IMG/VR virus record: IMGVR_UViG_3300034104_003861
Location: 1 to 29,120 of that record
Strand: one strand, 5' to 3'
Origin: a virus
Length of the DNA: 29,120 bases
Shown: positions 15,153 to 21,717 of the stretch, piece by piece
How the letters are laid out: every line of letters starts with the position of its first letter
Position numbering within the stretch: the stretch's first letter is position 1
The notes under the pieces: model-generated
Told to the model about the DNA's origin: nothing
The model's database searches: none
Seen by the model: only the letters and a program-made list of their open reading frames with translations
Made by a program: the position numbers and the translations under genes

Positions 15153-15591
15153 ATTGCTCATAAAATTTCAAGAATCCTTCAAAATCTTTTGCAATAACAT
15201 ACACACCACCAGCCTCTTCAATGGCTTTCTGGTATGCTTTCTGCGCTTCAGACTGTCTATCCTTGCCATACTTGACCTCAATCTTGACTGAACGCCCCTT
15301 GATCGTGGCGGAGATATCTGCCGAGCCTGGTGTGCCGGTTCCCTTGGTCCACTGCCCACCGATGGCGACTCCATCAGTGCGGTATTTCTTGCGATATACT
15401 CCCATGGTATTGATTCGCTCGGCTTGGCATCCGCTGAACTGAAGGAATGCGATGATTGACTTGGTCAGTGCATTGGCGGAGTTGTCATTCCATTGGTCCA
15501 GGGCGATGAGATGCGGTGGGATGGTTGGATACTTTTCCATTTTGTGCTTCAATTGTAAATCTTTTAGGATTTGTCGGTGTTGTCGTGTCAT
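15133..15591 (-). CDS. VRR-NUC-like nuclease
   Basis: A 152-residue protein. The first 50 residues are charged and helical. The rest carries the VRR-NUC form of the PD-(D/E)XK nuclease: GTPGSADISATIKGRSVKIE near 87-106 with the Asp and then E-V-K at 106-108, followed by KDRQSEAQKAYQKAIEEAGG, the usual Q-x-x-x-Q region, and VYVIAKDFEGFLKFY. Such phage enzymes are thought to cut branched or specific DNA structures during replication. It overlaps its upstream neighbour by four bases. It is the second PD-(D/E)XK enzyme in this genome, the other being at 13946-14563. Confidence 0.75.
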   Translation of the reverse strand: MTRQHRQILKDLQLKHKMEKYPTIPPHLIALDQWNDNSANALTKSIIAFLQFSGCQAERINTMGVYRKKYRTDGVAIGGQWTKGTGTPGSADISATIKGRSVKIEVKYGKDRQSEAQKAYQKAIEEAGGVYVIAKDFEGFLKFYEQFCESIK

Positions 15592-15827
15592 TTTTTGTAT
15601 GTTTCATTATAGTAATTAATTGGATGCAATCCATCTTGCATATTGATTCCATATGCAGAACCATATACATAGGCATTGCATATCTGATCCTTTTCCATTT
15701 CTTTGGATTGGTCAAGAACATTAGATAATTGATTAAGCATTTCATTCATTGATATATTTCCTTTTGCTTTTTCTATTTCTAATCGCATTGCTTGTTCTGC
15801 ATACCATTCGAGTGCTGTCTTTTTCAT
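15588..15827 (-). CDS. Small conserved phage protein, 79 aa
   Basis: A 79-residue helical protein beginning MKKTALEWYAEQAMRLEIEK and containing KEMEKDQICNAYVYGSAYGI. Short proteins with the K-T-A-x-E-W start and a M-E-K-x-Q-I...Y-x-x-G centre are very common in phage genomes of Bacteroidota, without assigned function. It overlaps the helicase stop and the nuclease start by four bases each, so it is tightly coupled to the replication genes. Confidence 0.6.
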   Translation of the reverse strand: MKKTALEWYAEQAMRLEIEKAKGNISMNEMLNQLSNVLDQSKEMEKDQICNAYVYGSAYGINMQDGLHPINYYNETYKK

Positions 15828-18223
15828 TGCTTCGCTTTTTCGTTAAGTTCATCCCAAATATCATCAGATTCTGGAGTCGGCTTGGGATTTCCCGAATCGA
15901 GAATGAAGTATCTTCCATTGTGATTGCGACCTTTGGTGATGTTGTAGCCTTTATAGTCAGCATACGATTGCACCCATTTGAGGAATCTGCGTGGCTCGAG
16001 CTCCTTGAATGATGTGAATTCTGATGTGAACTCTTGAATCTTGGTGCCGTTGTAGTGGTACACATCGAGAGCGAGGTTGCCTTCCTCCACCCAATCAAAG
16101 AAATCCTTGCACGTTGCCTGGATGAGTCGCTTGGCATCTGCGTTGATGCTGATGGCTTTCATCAATCCATTGGTGAGGTACTTCTGAAGGTTCTTGACCA
16201 TGTAGTTGTCGAACTTCAACCAATCCTCATCGGTCCAGGAGTCGAATAAGAGCCGACCATACTCATCGAGTGGGCTGCGCTTTGAATGAAAGTACTGATA
16301 GAACTCCAGCTCATGCCTTCTGCGATCATGAGAAGAGCCTGCACCACTGATGACATAGTTGGTGGTGATGACAATCTTTGGCGAGCGATTGAATGGAATG
16401 AATATCTCGTCTTTATTTTTGCGGTTGACGGTGATTCCCTCGGTGATGAGGCTGAATAGCTGCTCGAAGTCGAATGCTTTGCGCACATCATCGAATGCCA
16501 GAATCTGCGTGTCCAGGTTTACTCGCTGATAAACGAAATCAGACTTGGATGGATTGAAGCTCTTGCCATCTATCTTGACGACTCTGCGAAGATTGCCGAG
16601 TGCTGCCAGCATGAGTGACTTTCCAGACCCTCCATTCGGGTTGTCATCGATTTCTTGGTCATTGAAGATGATTGCTTTCTGGTCAGTCTTATCCTTGAAG
16701 GTGTGCATGAGGTAGCCGAGCGTGGTCTCAAGCGCATTGATTCTGCCTCTATCATCTGCTGACACCTTGCTGACGAAATCTTGAAAGTCATTGGTGCAGT
16801 CATCCAGCAGCGTGAAATCTCGCTCGATGATTTGATTCTCCCAGATGTAGCCATCCACATCGATGTAGCTCTTTAGCTCGACTTTATTCTTGGATATCTT
16901 TGCCACACCATTCTTGAATGGGATGTATGACGCATCCTTGCTATCCTGGAGCATCATGATATTGATGCTGTCAATCATATTGATAAAGTTCTCATTGAAT
17001 AGAAACGCATTCCTGGAGCAGTAGTTCCAGACATCCATCTCACCCTTGCTTTGCAGATAGTTCAGCACAAAGTCCTTGATTTGTTCAGCCGATGATATCT
17101 TAACCTTATTCTCCTTGACTCTTACAAAGGTTGGCTTCTCTGCATTCTCTGGATAGTACTTATTGAATCCGTTCTTGACCAGAAATTCAGAGTAGTTGGA
17201 TGGCTTGATTGTGATTGTTCCCTTCTCATTGACAGACCAGAATATATCATCGCCAGTTTGAATCTCTTTCTTGATGTCCTCAATGACATCCTCTCGCACA
17301 TTCAGTTGTTTCTTGATATCATCGTCAGCGATGCCGCTCTTGAGCTTTTGACGTACCCTTTGGAATGTATCCTTGTCCTCGAAGTATTTAATGCCGTAGG
17401 AAGCCTTTTTGTAAGCAGAGCGAATGGTTGTTACCATCTCTTGCTCGCTGAAGCTGGTTCCTTGAGCATACTTTGTCCAAATGTACTGTTCTGCCGTATC
17501 TTTCCCAATGCCATACTCGCAGAGCACAGCTGCCAATTTGAACACAAATTCATTACGGCTGCCCTCCTCGAATTGACATCCATGGTCGAATCGTTCAATC
17601 AAGCTGATGATTTTGTCCTCATCGGATAGGATGCAGATGGGAGTGCGCTCGGTGTAGCTGAAGCCTTGGTCTTGCTCGATGCCTTCAAATACCTGGCAGA
17701 ACTCATTGAAGTAGATGTCAGGGTCATAGGACTCGAAGCATACCCGACTCACGTTGCTGTTCTTTGTGTCGAAGTATTCGCTCTGGAAGTACTTGCCGAA
17801 TGCAGTGAATCTGCGCTTGTGCTCGACCTTGTCTGATTTTGGTATTCGGATGACAGCTTTCAAGCCATTTCCAGATGGCGATGTGAATACCATCATCACA
17901 TGAGGGTCAGCAATCAGCCGTTTGCGTTCCTCCATCATTTTCTTTTTGGTTGGATATTGGTCGAAGTCCAGGATGCACAGACCAGAATGCTCGACCAGGC
18001 TGCTGTCATTTCGCTCGGTGAAGGTACCATTGAACATGATGGCATTGAGTGATGACTTCAGGCGGTCATGCTCGGGGTCAGCCTTCTCCAGTGATCGTAT
18101 GGTTGTGACCTTTTTAATGAGCTCGGGGTTGCCGTGCTTTATGCGGTTACACACCTCGTGAATGGACAATTCAAAAGGCGTTTCTTTGATGTTAAATAGT
18201 GATTTAAAGATTGAAACTTTCAT
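15824..18223 (-). CDS. Primase-helicase fusion (BT4734-like N-terminus, SF3/D5 helicase)
   Basis: A 799-residue replication protein. The N-terminus carries a BT4734/VirE_N-like primase-type domain: LCILDFDQYPTKKKM near 80, then TSPSGNGLKAVIRIPKS near 112 and NVSRVCFESYDPDIYFN. The C-terminal half is a superfamily 3 (D5/P4-type) helicase: Walker A NPNGGSGKSLM near 530, Walker B ILAFDD near 573, and sensor motif KIVITTNY near 618. Together they would prime and unwind DNA for phage replication. The ATG at 18223 is chosen over an upstream frame extension to 18310 because a promoter-like element and iterons occupy the upstream bases. It overlaps the downstream gene by four bases. Confidence 0.85.
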   Translation of the reverse strand: MKVSIFKSLFNIKETPFELSIHEVCNRIKHGNPELIKKVTTIRSLEKADPEHDRLKSSLNAIMFNGTFTERNDSSLVEHSGLCILDFDQYPTKKKMMEERKRLIADPHVMMVFTSPSGNGLKAVIRIPKSDKVEHKRRFTAFGKYFQSEYFDTKNSNVSRVCFESYDPDIYFNEFCQVFEGIEQDQGFSYTERTPICILSDEDKIISLIERFDHGCQFEEGSRNEFVFKLAAVLCEYGIGKDTAEQYIWTKYAQGTSFSEQEMVTTIRSAYKKASYGIKYFEDKDTFQRVRQKLKSGIADDDIKKQLNVREDVIEDIKKEIQTGDDIFWSVNEKGTITIKPSNYSEFLVKNGFNKYYPENAEKPTFVRVKENKVKISSAEQIKDFVLNYLQSKGEMDVWNYCSRNAFLFNENFINMIDSINIMMLQDSKDASYIPFKNGVAKISKNKVELKSYIDVDGYIWENQIIERDFTLLDDCTNDFQDFVSKVSADDRGRINALETTLGYLMHTFKDKTDQKAIIFNDQEIDDNPNGGSGKSLMLAALGNLRRVVKIDGKSFNPSKSDFVYQRVNLDTQILAFDDVRKAFDFEQLFSLITEGITVNRKNKDEIFIPFNRSPKIVITTNYVISGAGSSHDRRRHELEFYQYFHSKRSPLDEYGRLLFDSWTDEDWLKFDNYMVKNLQKYLTNGLMKAISINADAKRLIQATCKDFFDWVEEGNLALDVYHYNGTKIQEFTSEFTSFKELEPRRFLKWVQSYADYKGYNITKGRNHNGRYFILDSGNPKPTPESDDIWDELNEKAKQ

Positions 18224-18245
18224 AAAATGTTGTTTTTTTGGGCTA

Positions 18246-18253
18246 TAAATATA
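18246..18253 (-). promoter_or_regulatory. Early promoter -7 element before the primase-helicase
   Basis: Minus-strand TATATTTA preceded by GCG, 22 bases before the primase ATG. It is the same GCGTATATT core as before the ERF gene and the 61-residue gene at 20216. No clear TTTG is found at the expected -33 spacing; the CGTGAC iterons occupy that region. Confidence 0.5.
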
Positions 18254-18257
18254 CGCA

Positions 18258-18448
18258 TTTCGTGACAATAAATGGGTGTTTCGTGACGATGCGTGACGGT
18301 AAATATGCAAATCTTGAGGGTTAAAACCTTGGTATTGTGCGACTTAACGATTTTCCGTGACGATGACGCTCTCAAAAATTTTTTGCTCTTGATGTGTTTG
18401 CCATCACTGTAGTAATCGGTACAATAGAGCAATCGTCATTCCGTCACG
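18258..18448. repeat. CGTGAC iteron cluster, candidate replication origin
   Basis: Five copies of the hexamer CGTGAC lie in 191 bases: plus-strand copies at 18261, 18282, 18292 and 18356, and an inverted copy at 18443-18448. Two share TTTCGTGAC, and two read CGTGACGATG. Start-to-start distances of 21, 10 and 64 bases are close to whole helical turns. The cluster lies between a DnaA-domain-IV-like gene and the primase-helicase, overlaps the region upstream of its -7 element, and the interval 18224-18435 has no convincing gene. It could be an origin or a repressor operator. Confidence 0.6.
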
Positions 18449-18852
18449 CTTGTGAACTCACCATACACCCCTCTCTTGATGTCAGTTTGTATCTTTTTTA
18501 GCTCCCAATATGCGCTGCATTGCATCACATCATGGATGAGATTTCTTGTGATTGGGTAGTTGAGTGCTGTGTATTTCTCAAATTTCTGGCGTAGGTCATC
18601 AGTCATCTTGAGGAAGAGTCTGTCTTTTTTCAACCATTCAGCTTGTTGCGCTCCATACAACACAGTGCAATGCTTGAGACCGAATAGATCGCCAATCTCT
18701 TGTAGCGTTAGCTTATGCTTTCTCAAATAGTGCATGAGGTAGTATTTCTGATATACTTTGTATCTCATGCGGTTGTTGGCTCCATGGCGATACGCCAGGT
18801 CTCTTGCCTCGATTTCTTGCTTGACTTCGTCAATTAGGTCTTGTATTGTCAT
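18436..18852 (-). CDS. DnaA domain IV-like replication initiator candidate
   Basis: A 138-residue protein. The centre (LRKHKLTLQEIGDLFGLKHC, then TVLYGAQQAEWL, about residues 43-73) resembles the DNA-binding signature of DnaA domain IV, which in the bacterial initiator reads ...IG-x-x-F-G-x-R-D-H-T-T-V-x-x-A. The flanks are helical and charged; no ATPase domain is present. Because the next feature downstream is an iteron cluster and then the primase-helicase, this protein is a candidate initiator that binds those repeats, or a regulator of the same promoter. It overlaps the upstream 65-residue gene by four bases. The domain match is by eye. Confidence 0.65.
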   Translation of the reverse strand: MTIQDLIDEVKQEIEARDLAYRHGANNRMRYKVYQKYYLMHYLRKHKLTLQEIGDLFGLKHCTVLYGAQQAEWLKKDRLFLKMTDDLRQKFEKYTALNYPITRNLIHDVMQCSAYWELKKIQTDIKRGVYGEFTSVTE

Positions 18853-19046
18853 TTCAAATAGTATTTCTTGTGGTTGTCTTTGATTAGTTGGTAGCCGAGT
18901 TGCTCATACATCTTGAGGTATCTGTAAACTGAACGCTCACTGATTCCAAGATATCTGACCATCGCTTGCACTGGTCTTGGCTTTTGCTTGAGGAATTCCA
19001 TCAGCTTGATGACTCGCATGATTCGATGCTGATTCATATTAGCCAA
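18849..19046 (-). CDS. Small winged-helix/HTH protein, 65 aa
   Basis: A 65-residue protein that is almost entirely one helix-turn-helix: RIMRVIKLMEFLKQKPRPVQ, AMVRYLGISERSVYRYLKMY, EQLGYQLIKDNHKKYYLK. The middle block fits HTH_11/DeoR-type domains (first helix, turn at G-I-S, recognition helix ERSVYRYL), and the end has the wing strands. It would be a transcriptional regulator of the phage, or help the initiator. It overlaps a wHTH-like gene upstream by 13 bases and the DnaA-like gene downstream by four. Confidence 0.7.
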   Translation of the reverse strand: MANMNQHRIMRVIKLMEFLKQKPRPVQAMVRYLGISERSVYRYLKMYEQLGYQLIKDNHKKYYLK

Positions 19047-19291
19047 ATTTTTAAACGTTCAAAAAAATCAATAGGATTCTCAAATTTCACACCTCTTATT
19101 GATGACATCCATTCATCATCTGCATCAAGATTCATTTTCATGAAATCCATATCTTTCTCAATAGTGCTTCTGCAATAATTAGCACATAATTTATCATTGA
19201 CTTTTTCAACTATATCTTTGAGTTCATGATATTGGCAATCATTCATGATGTCAAAAATTGTTTTAATACGTTGCAGTTGTGGAATTTTCAT
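19034..19291 (-). CDS. Winged-helix-like protein (WYL-type N-terminus), 85 aa
   Basis: An 85-residue protein: MKIPQLQRIKTIFDIMNDCQ, then YHELKDIVEKVNDKLCANYC, then RSTIEKDMDFMKMNLDADDE. The first 55 residues follow the winged-helix pattern at the start of WYL-domain regulators (R-I-x-x-I-x-x-I..., then helix, then S-x-x-T-I-x-x-D-x-x-x-x). No ligand-binding domain is attached. Its start overlaps the 48-residue gene by four bases, and its end overlaps the HTH gene by 13. It is likely DNA-binding, but the target is unknown. It is somewhat more AT-rich than flanking genes. Confidence 0.55.
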   Translation of the reverse strand: MKIPQLQRIKTIFDIMNDCQYHELKDIVEKVNDKLCANYCRSTIEKDMDFMKMNLDADDEWMSSIRGVKFENPIDFFERLKIWLI

Positions 19292-19434
19292 ACCGGTGTA
19301 ACTTTAAATTTCCCCATGTTATAGCTTCCCGAATTCATCAGCACTGACTTCTGCCAGTATGCGAGTGATTTGGAAACAAACAGCCACTCCTGGACCACTT
19401 GCTTGCCGACTTGGTATGTTAGTTTGAATCTCAT
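19288..19434 (-). CDS. Small hypothetical protein, 48 aa
   Basis: A 48-residue protein beginning MRFKLTYQVGKQVVQEWLFV and ending MGKFKVTPV. It looks like a small beta/alpha/beta unit with aromatic residues (SLAYWQKSVLMNSGS). It is supported by four-base overlaps at both ends (start with the stop at 19431-19433, stop with the next ATG at 19291). A longer frame over the same bases (19319-19528) is less likely because it does not couple with neighbours. Function unknown. Confidence 0.55.
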   Translation of the reverse strand: MRFKLTYQVGKQVVQEWLFVSKSLAYWQKSVLMNSGSYNMGKFKVTPV

Positions 19435-19541
19435 AGCTCTTGCATTTTGATTTCACAGATTCGATTGTATAGATCGTGGTTGAATGATGTCCAGAATCGG
19501 TCAATCTGGTACTTGTTAAATGAACCAACTAAACTCATCAT
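19431..19541 (-). CDS. Possible tiny protein, 36 aa
   Basis: Reads MMSLVGSFNKYQIDRFWTSF then ends RICEIKMQEL. It starts inside the last codons of the 105-residue gene (overlap 26 bases) and its stop overlaps the next start by four bases. Its frame is open farther upstream, but that part is a shadow of the 105-residue gene. Coupled overlaps and a balanced composition argue for translation; the shortness keeps confidence modest. No function can be given. Confidence 0.4.
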   Translation of the reverse strand: MMSLVGSFNKYQIDRFWTSFNHDLYNRICEIKMQEL

Positions 19542-19833
19542 CTCTCGGGTCATAGTGGAAGCACTCGAAGGCGAACTCGTGGAAGTTTTCGGTTGCGTTG
19601 TCAATAAGCTCTTGCATTGCGTCATCGCATTCTTTAAGGGTGAGCTCTTTGTCCCATTCTGTTGATTCGATTGTCCATTCTTCATAATTGTTGTTTTTGT
19701 CATAGTTATAAATTAGTTCTATTTCTCCGATTTTCTCATCATCCTGGCGAGTGTAAACTTCAACGATGATGGTGTGGGTTGCGATGTCAGATGACAACTC
19801 TGTAAACCAGTATTTACTTTCCGTATTTTTCAT
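19516..19833 (-). CDS. Hypothetical acidic protein, 105 aa
   Basis: A 105-residue acidic protein starting MKNTESKYWFTELSSDIATH. Strands alternate early (TIIVEVYTRQDDEKIGEIEL), followed by helix-rich, strongly acidic sequence (LKECDDAMQELIDNATENF) ending in aromatic residues (FECFHYDPRDDEFSWFI). No motif is recognised. Starts at 19860 or 19878 are possible, but 19833 gives a 20-base overlap with the previous gene, which is normal here. Many small acidic early proteins of phages bind and inhibit host proteins; nothing in this sequence proves that. Confidence 0.55.
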   Translation of the reverse strand: MKNTESKYWFTELSSDIATHTIIVEVYTRQDDEKIGEIELIYNYDKNNNYEEWTIESTEWDKELTLKECDDAMQELIDNATENFHEFAFECFHYDPRDDEFSWFI

Positions 19834-20044
19834 TGTAGATTCTGTTTGAATATTTGCCATATGAAGCTGGGAGTTCATAGCTCTGCTTCACTTCTGTCTT
19901 TTGCTGAACCTCTGCTCGATGCGTTGTGGCTGTATCGAGTAAGTACACAAAGAAAGCAGCACCCAAAATAAACACGATGCCACTGCCAAGAATCTGACGC
20001 TCATCTTGGTTGAGGTCTTGGAATAGGAATTTAATTGTTTTCAT
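19814..20044 (-). CDS. Small single-pass membrane protein, 76 aa
   Basis: A 76-residue protein: a charged N-terminus MKTIKFLFQDLNQDERQILG, a membrane segment SGIVFILGAAFFVYLLDTA at about 21-39, and a basic, tyrosine-rich tail (QSYELPASYGKYSNRIYNEK). The frame is open up to 20161, but starts other than 20044 would overlap the upstream 61-residue gene heavily. It overlaps that gene by 14 bases. An early membrane protein can act in exclusion or inhibit a host process; that is speculation. Confidence 0.55.
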   Translation of the reverse strand: MKTIKFLFQDLNQDERQILGSGIVFILGAAFFVYLLDTATTHRAEVQQKTEVKQSYELPASYGKYSNRIYNEKYGK

Positions 20045-20216
20045 GCTCTTCGATTTTTTCAAGTAGTTGATTGACAGAAAACCAAGCAGCCGATGCTCTG
20101 AATATAGCCGCATCTTTTGCATCCCTTGCATCACGATACTGATAACACTCAAGCAGCTCATTGTAAAGCTCTGCCTCTGTGGCTCTAATTAGTTCTAAAA
20201 TTTGTTCTTTGTCCAT
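20031..20216 (-). CDS. Small hypothetical protein, first gene of early block, 61 aa
   Basis: A 61-residue acidic helical protein beginning MDKEQILELIRATEAELYNE and ending SVNQLLEKIEEHENN. It is the first gene of the early block: upstream lies a 215-base gap with a -33/-7 promoter pair at 20238-20271 and an operator-like array at 20307-20360. It overlaps the next gene by 14 bases. Leading genes of phage early operons are often host-takeover proteins, but no homologue is recognised. Confidence 0.55.
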   Translation of the reverse strand: MDKEQILELIRATEAELYNELLECYQYRDARDAKDAAIFRASAAWFSVNQLLEKIEEHENN

Positions 20217-20237
20217 AATAAATTGTTTTTGTTTCTG

Positions 20238-20271
20238 CGAATATACGCAACATTTGCAAATATGTTACAAA
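20238..20271 (-). promoter_or_regulatory. Early promoter, TTTG-N22-TATATTCG
   Basis: Minus strand: TTTG at 20271-20268, 22 bases, TATATTCG at 20245-20238 (TAnnTTTG with one change), preceded by GCG and followed 21 bases later by the ATG at 20216. It shares the GCGTATATT core with the elements before the ERF and primase genes. Confidence 0.6.
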
Positions 20272-20306
20272 TTATGAACATTTTTTTAAACTTTTTTTTT
20301 GGAGTG

Positions 20307-20360
20307 TACCCGAGAAGGTGTCAAATTTCCACTTTAAAGTGGTATTATACCCGATTAGGT
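20307..20360. promoter_or_regulatory. Operator-like dyad array
   Basis: Two copies of TACCCGA-NN-AGGT (20307-20319 and 20348-20360, each a dyad ACC-N6-GGT) flank a perfect 14-base palindrome CCACTTTAAAGTGG (20329-20342). The repeats start 41 bases apart, about four helical turns. The array lies between the terminator of the head/lysis block and the early promoter, about 36-90 bases upstream of its -33 element, which suits binding of a dimeric activator or repressor. Confidence 0.55.
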
Positions 20361-20374
20361 ATGTTTAAACCAAC

Positions 20375-20398
20375 AAAAAAGGGAGCCCGAAAGCTCCC
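20375..20398 (-). terminator. Intrinsic terminator of the head/lysis block
   Basis: Minus strand: GGGAGC (20398-20393), loop TTTCGG, GCTCCC (20386-20381), then TTTTTT (20380-20375). It starts 34 bases after the metallophosphoesterase stop. A classic, strong rho-independent terminator. Confidence 0.9.
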
Positions 20399-20431
20399 CC
20401 AAAACAACGTATTATGAATACGGATATAAAT

Positions 20432-21310
20432 TTACAAAGGAAATTTCATTGAGTCGATAGACTTGGCGGTTTTTTTCACCTTATCTTCCTCATATCTTCC
20501 GCACTCAATCGTGAGGATACGCCCTCCAGTTGGCTTGATGGGAGCACCACGCTCAACGTGCCATCCTTTTGAGCCATCACCATACTCTTCTTTATATGTG
20601 CCTGTGAGCATCATGTGAAGTTCTTTGTGATGATGGCGATATCCAGTCTTTGAATGATATGTGATTGTGTCACGCACATCATTTCGGGCTGCATTCTCGT
20701 GGATGTGTCCCATCGTGAACACATCGAAGTCCTCATACATCTCCAAAGCCCTCGTCAAGTTGAGTGCTCCTTTGGTAACTACACCACCACCACCACTGCC
20801 GTGAAAGTATTTGATTTTGGTAGCCATCTGCACGTTGCCATTGAATGTTTGGCGAACAATCAGCCAACCACCATATCCACCAGCGAACACATTGCTCCCA
20901 GCTTTGTAGTTGAGAAGGTCCACGAATCGCTGAAGGATGTCAGTCTCTTGATACTTGATGATTGCGGTTTCGTGATTGCCGTATCCGATGACTGTCAGGA
21001 TGTGAGCATACGGCAGAAACCACTCAACAGCGGTGTCGACTATGCTATCCAGGTACTTTGCATTGTTGTGCTCTGGTCGGATATCAGACTTGTTGCCTCT
21101 ACGATCACCACGCCCTTGCATGAGGCAGAACATATCGCCATTTATCATGACGGGAATGTTGTGCTCCAGGCAATAGTCGAGGTCACGCTTGAGGAGCTTC
21201 CAATCGCTTTTTGGATTGTCCCAATGGACATCTGATAGCATCGCTATCTTCACCAAGTTGCCCTCGAGTTGAAGCTCGTGGATGTTCTTGGCGTGCTTTT
21301 TTAATATCAT
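20432..21310 (-). CDS. Calcineurin-like metallophosphoesterase
   Basis: A 292-residue enzyme with the metallophosphoesterase blocks in order: SDVHWD near residue 26 (D-x-H), NGDMF near 57 (G-D), GYGNHE near 108 (G-N-H-E), a histidine in KYFHGSGGGG near 168, and MGHIHE near 195 (G-H-x-H). These residues bind two metals and hydrolyse phosphoester bonds in DNA, RNA, protein or small molecules; the substrate cannot be told from the sequence. Length and motif spacing are normal for the family. It is the last gene of the head/lysis block, overlapping the spanin candidate by four bases, and is followed by a strong terminator. The placement beside lysis genes rather than replication genes is unusual. 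Confidence 0.85.
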   Translation of the reverse strand: MILKKHAKNIHELQLEGNLVKIAMLSDVHWDNPKSDWKLLKRDLDYCLEHNIPVMINGDMFCLMQGRGDRRGNKSDIRPEHNNAKYLDSIVDTAVEWFLPYAHILTVIGYGNHETAIIKYQETDILQRFVDLLNYKAGSNVFAGGYGGWLIVRQTFNGNVQMATKIKYFHGSGGGGVVTKGALNLTRALEMYEDFDVFTMGHIHENAARNDVRDTITYHSKTGYRHHHKELHMMLTGTYKEEYGDGSKGWHVERGAPIKPTGGRILTIECGRYEEDKVKKTAKSIDSMKFPL

Positions 21311-21717
21311 ATATTGGATTTAGAGTATCTGAAAAGATACATTGTTCCCATGCCAATCACAAAACCAAGAATCAGCACCCAAAAATTAGGCTTTTCTTTT
21401 TGTGATTTGTACTTCGCCACCTCAATCTTCTGCACCTGGCGAATGGTGTCACGCTTGAGCTTGTATTCGATGCGAGTCTGCCATCTTGTTTTGGGCACAT
21501 AGGACGTCTTGTAGCGCACTATCGTATCTTTTTGGACCAACACCTTCTCCCAAACGATTGAATCGTTTACAACGTATGGAATCGAGTCGATTGAGGTGAT
21601 GCGGATGGTGTCCCCAACCTCATCGCAGCGGTATCCTTTTTTGATTGCTTTGCGTAGGTGATAGTTGGCTGTGCAACTTGTCGCAAATATTGCCAATATT
21701 AGAGACAGAATCTTCAT
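21307..21717 (-). CDS. Candidate unimolecular spanin (lipoprotein with C-terminal membrane helix)
   Basis: A 136-residue protein. Residues 1-15 (MKILSLILAIFATSC) are a lipoprotein signal peptide: Lys2, a hydrophobic core, then lipobox A-T-S-C. The middle (about 30-108) is charged, with beta-like repeats (DTIRITSIDS, WQTRIEYKLKRDTIRQVQ). At the C-terminal side lies a membrane helix (FWVLILGFVIGMGTMYLF, about 112-129) with a positive end. A lipid anchor at one end and an inner-membrane helix at the other is the architecture of unimolecular spanins, which fuse outer and inner membranes in the last step of lysis. It overlaps the amidase stop by four bases. Confidence 0.7.
   Translation of the reverse strand: MKILSLILAIFATSCTANYHLRKAIKKGYRCDEVGDTIRITSIDSIPYVVNDSIVWEKVLVQKDTIVRYKTSYVPKTRWQTRIEYKLKRDTIRQVQKIEVAKYKSQKEKPNFWVLILGFVIGMGTMYLFRYSKSNI

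Noticed and set aside
18220-18432. 70-codon minus-strand frame in the gap before the primase
   Set aside because: It needs a TTG start, its translation is of low-complexity character, and it overlaps promoter and iterons.
19319-19528. 69-codon frame over 19288-19541
   Set aside because: Two smaller genes with four-base couplings to neighbours explain the same bases better.
20654-21235. 193-codon plus-strand frame
   Set aside because: Antisense to the metallophosphoesterase, which has all five metal-binding blocks.
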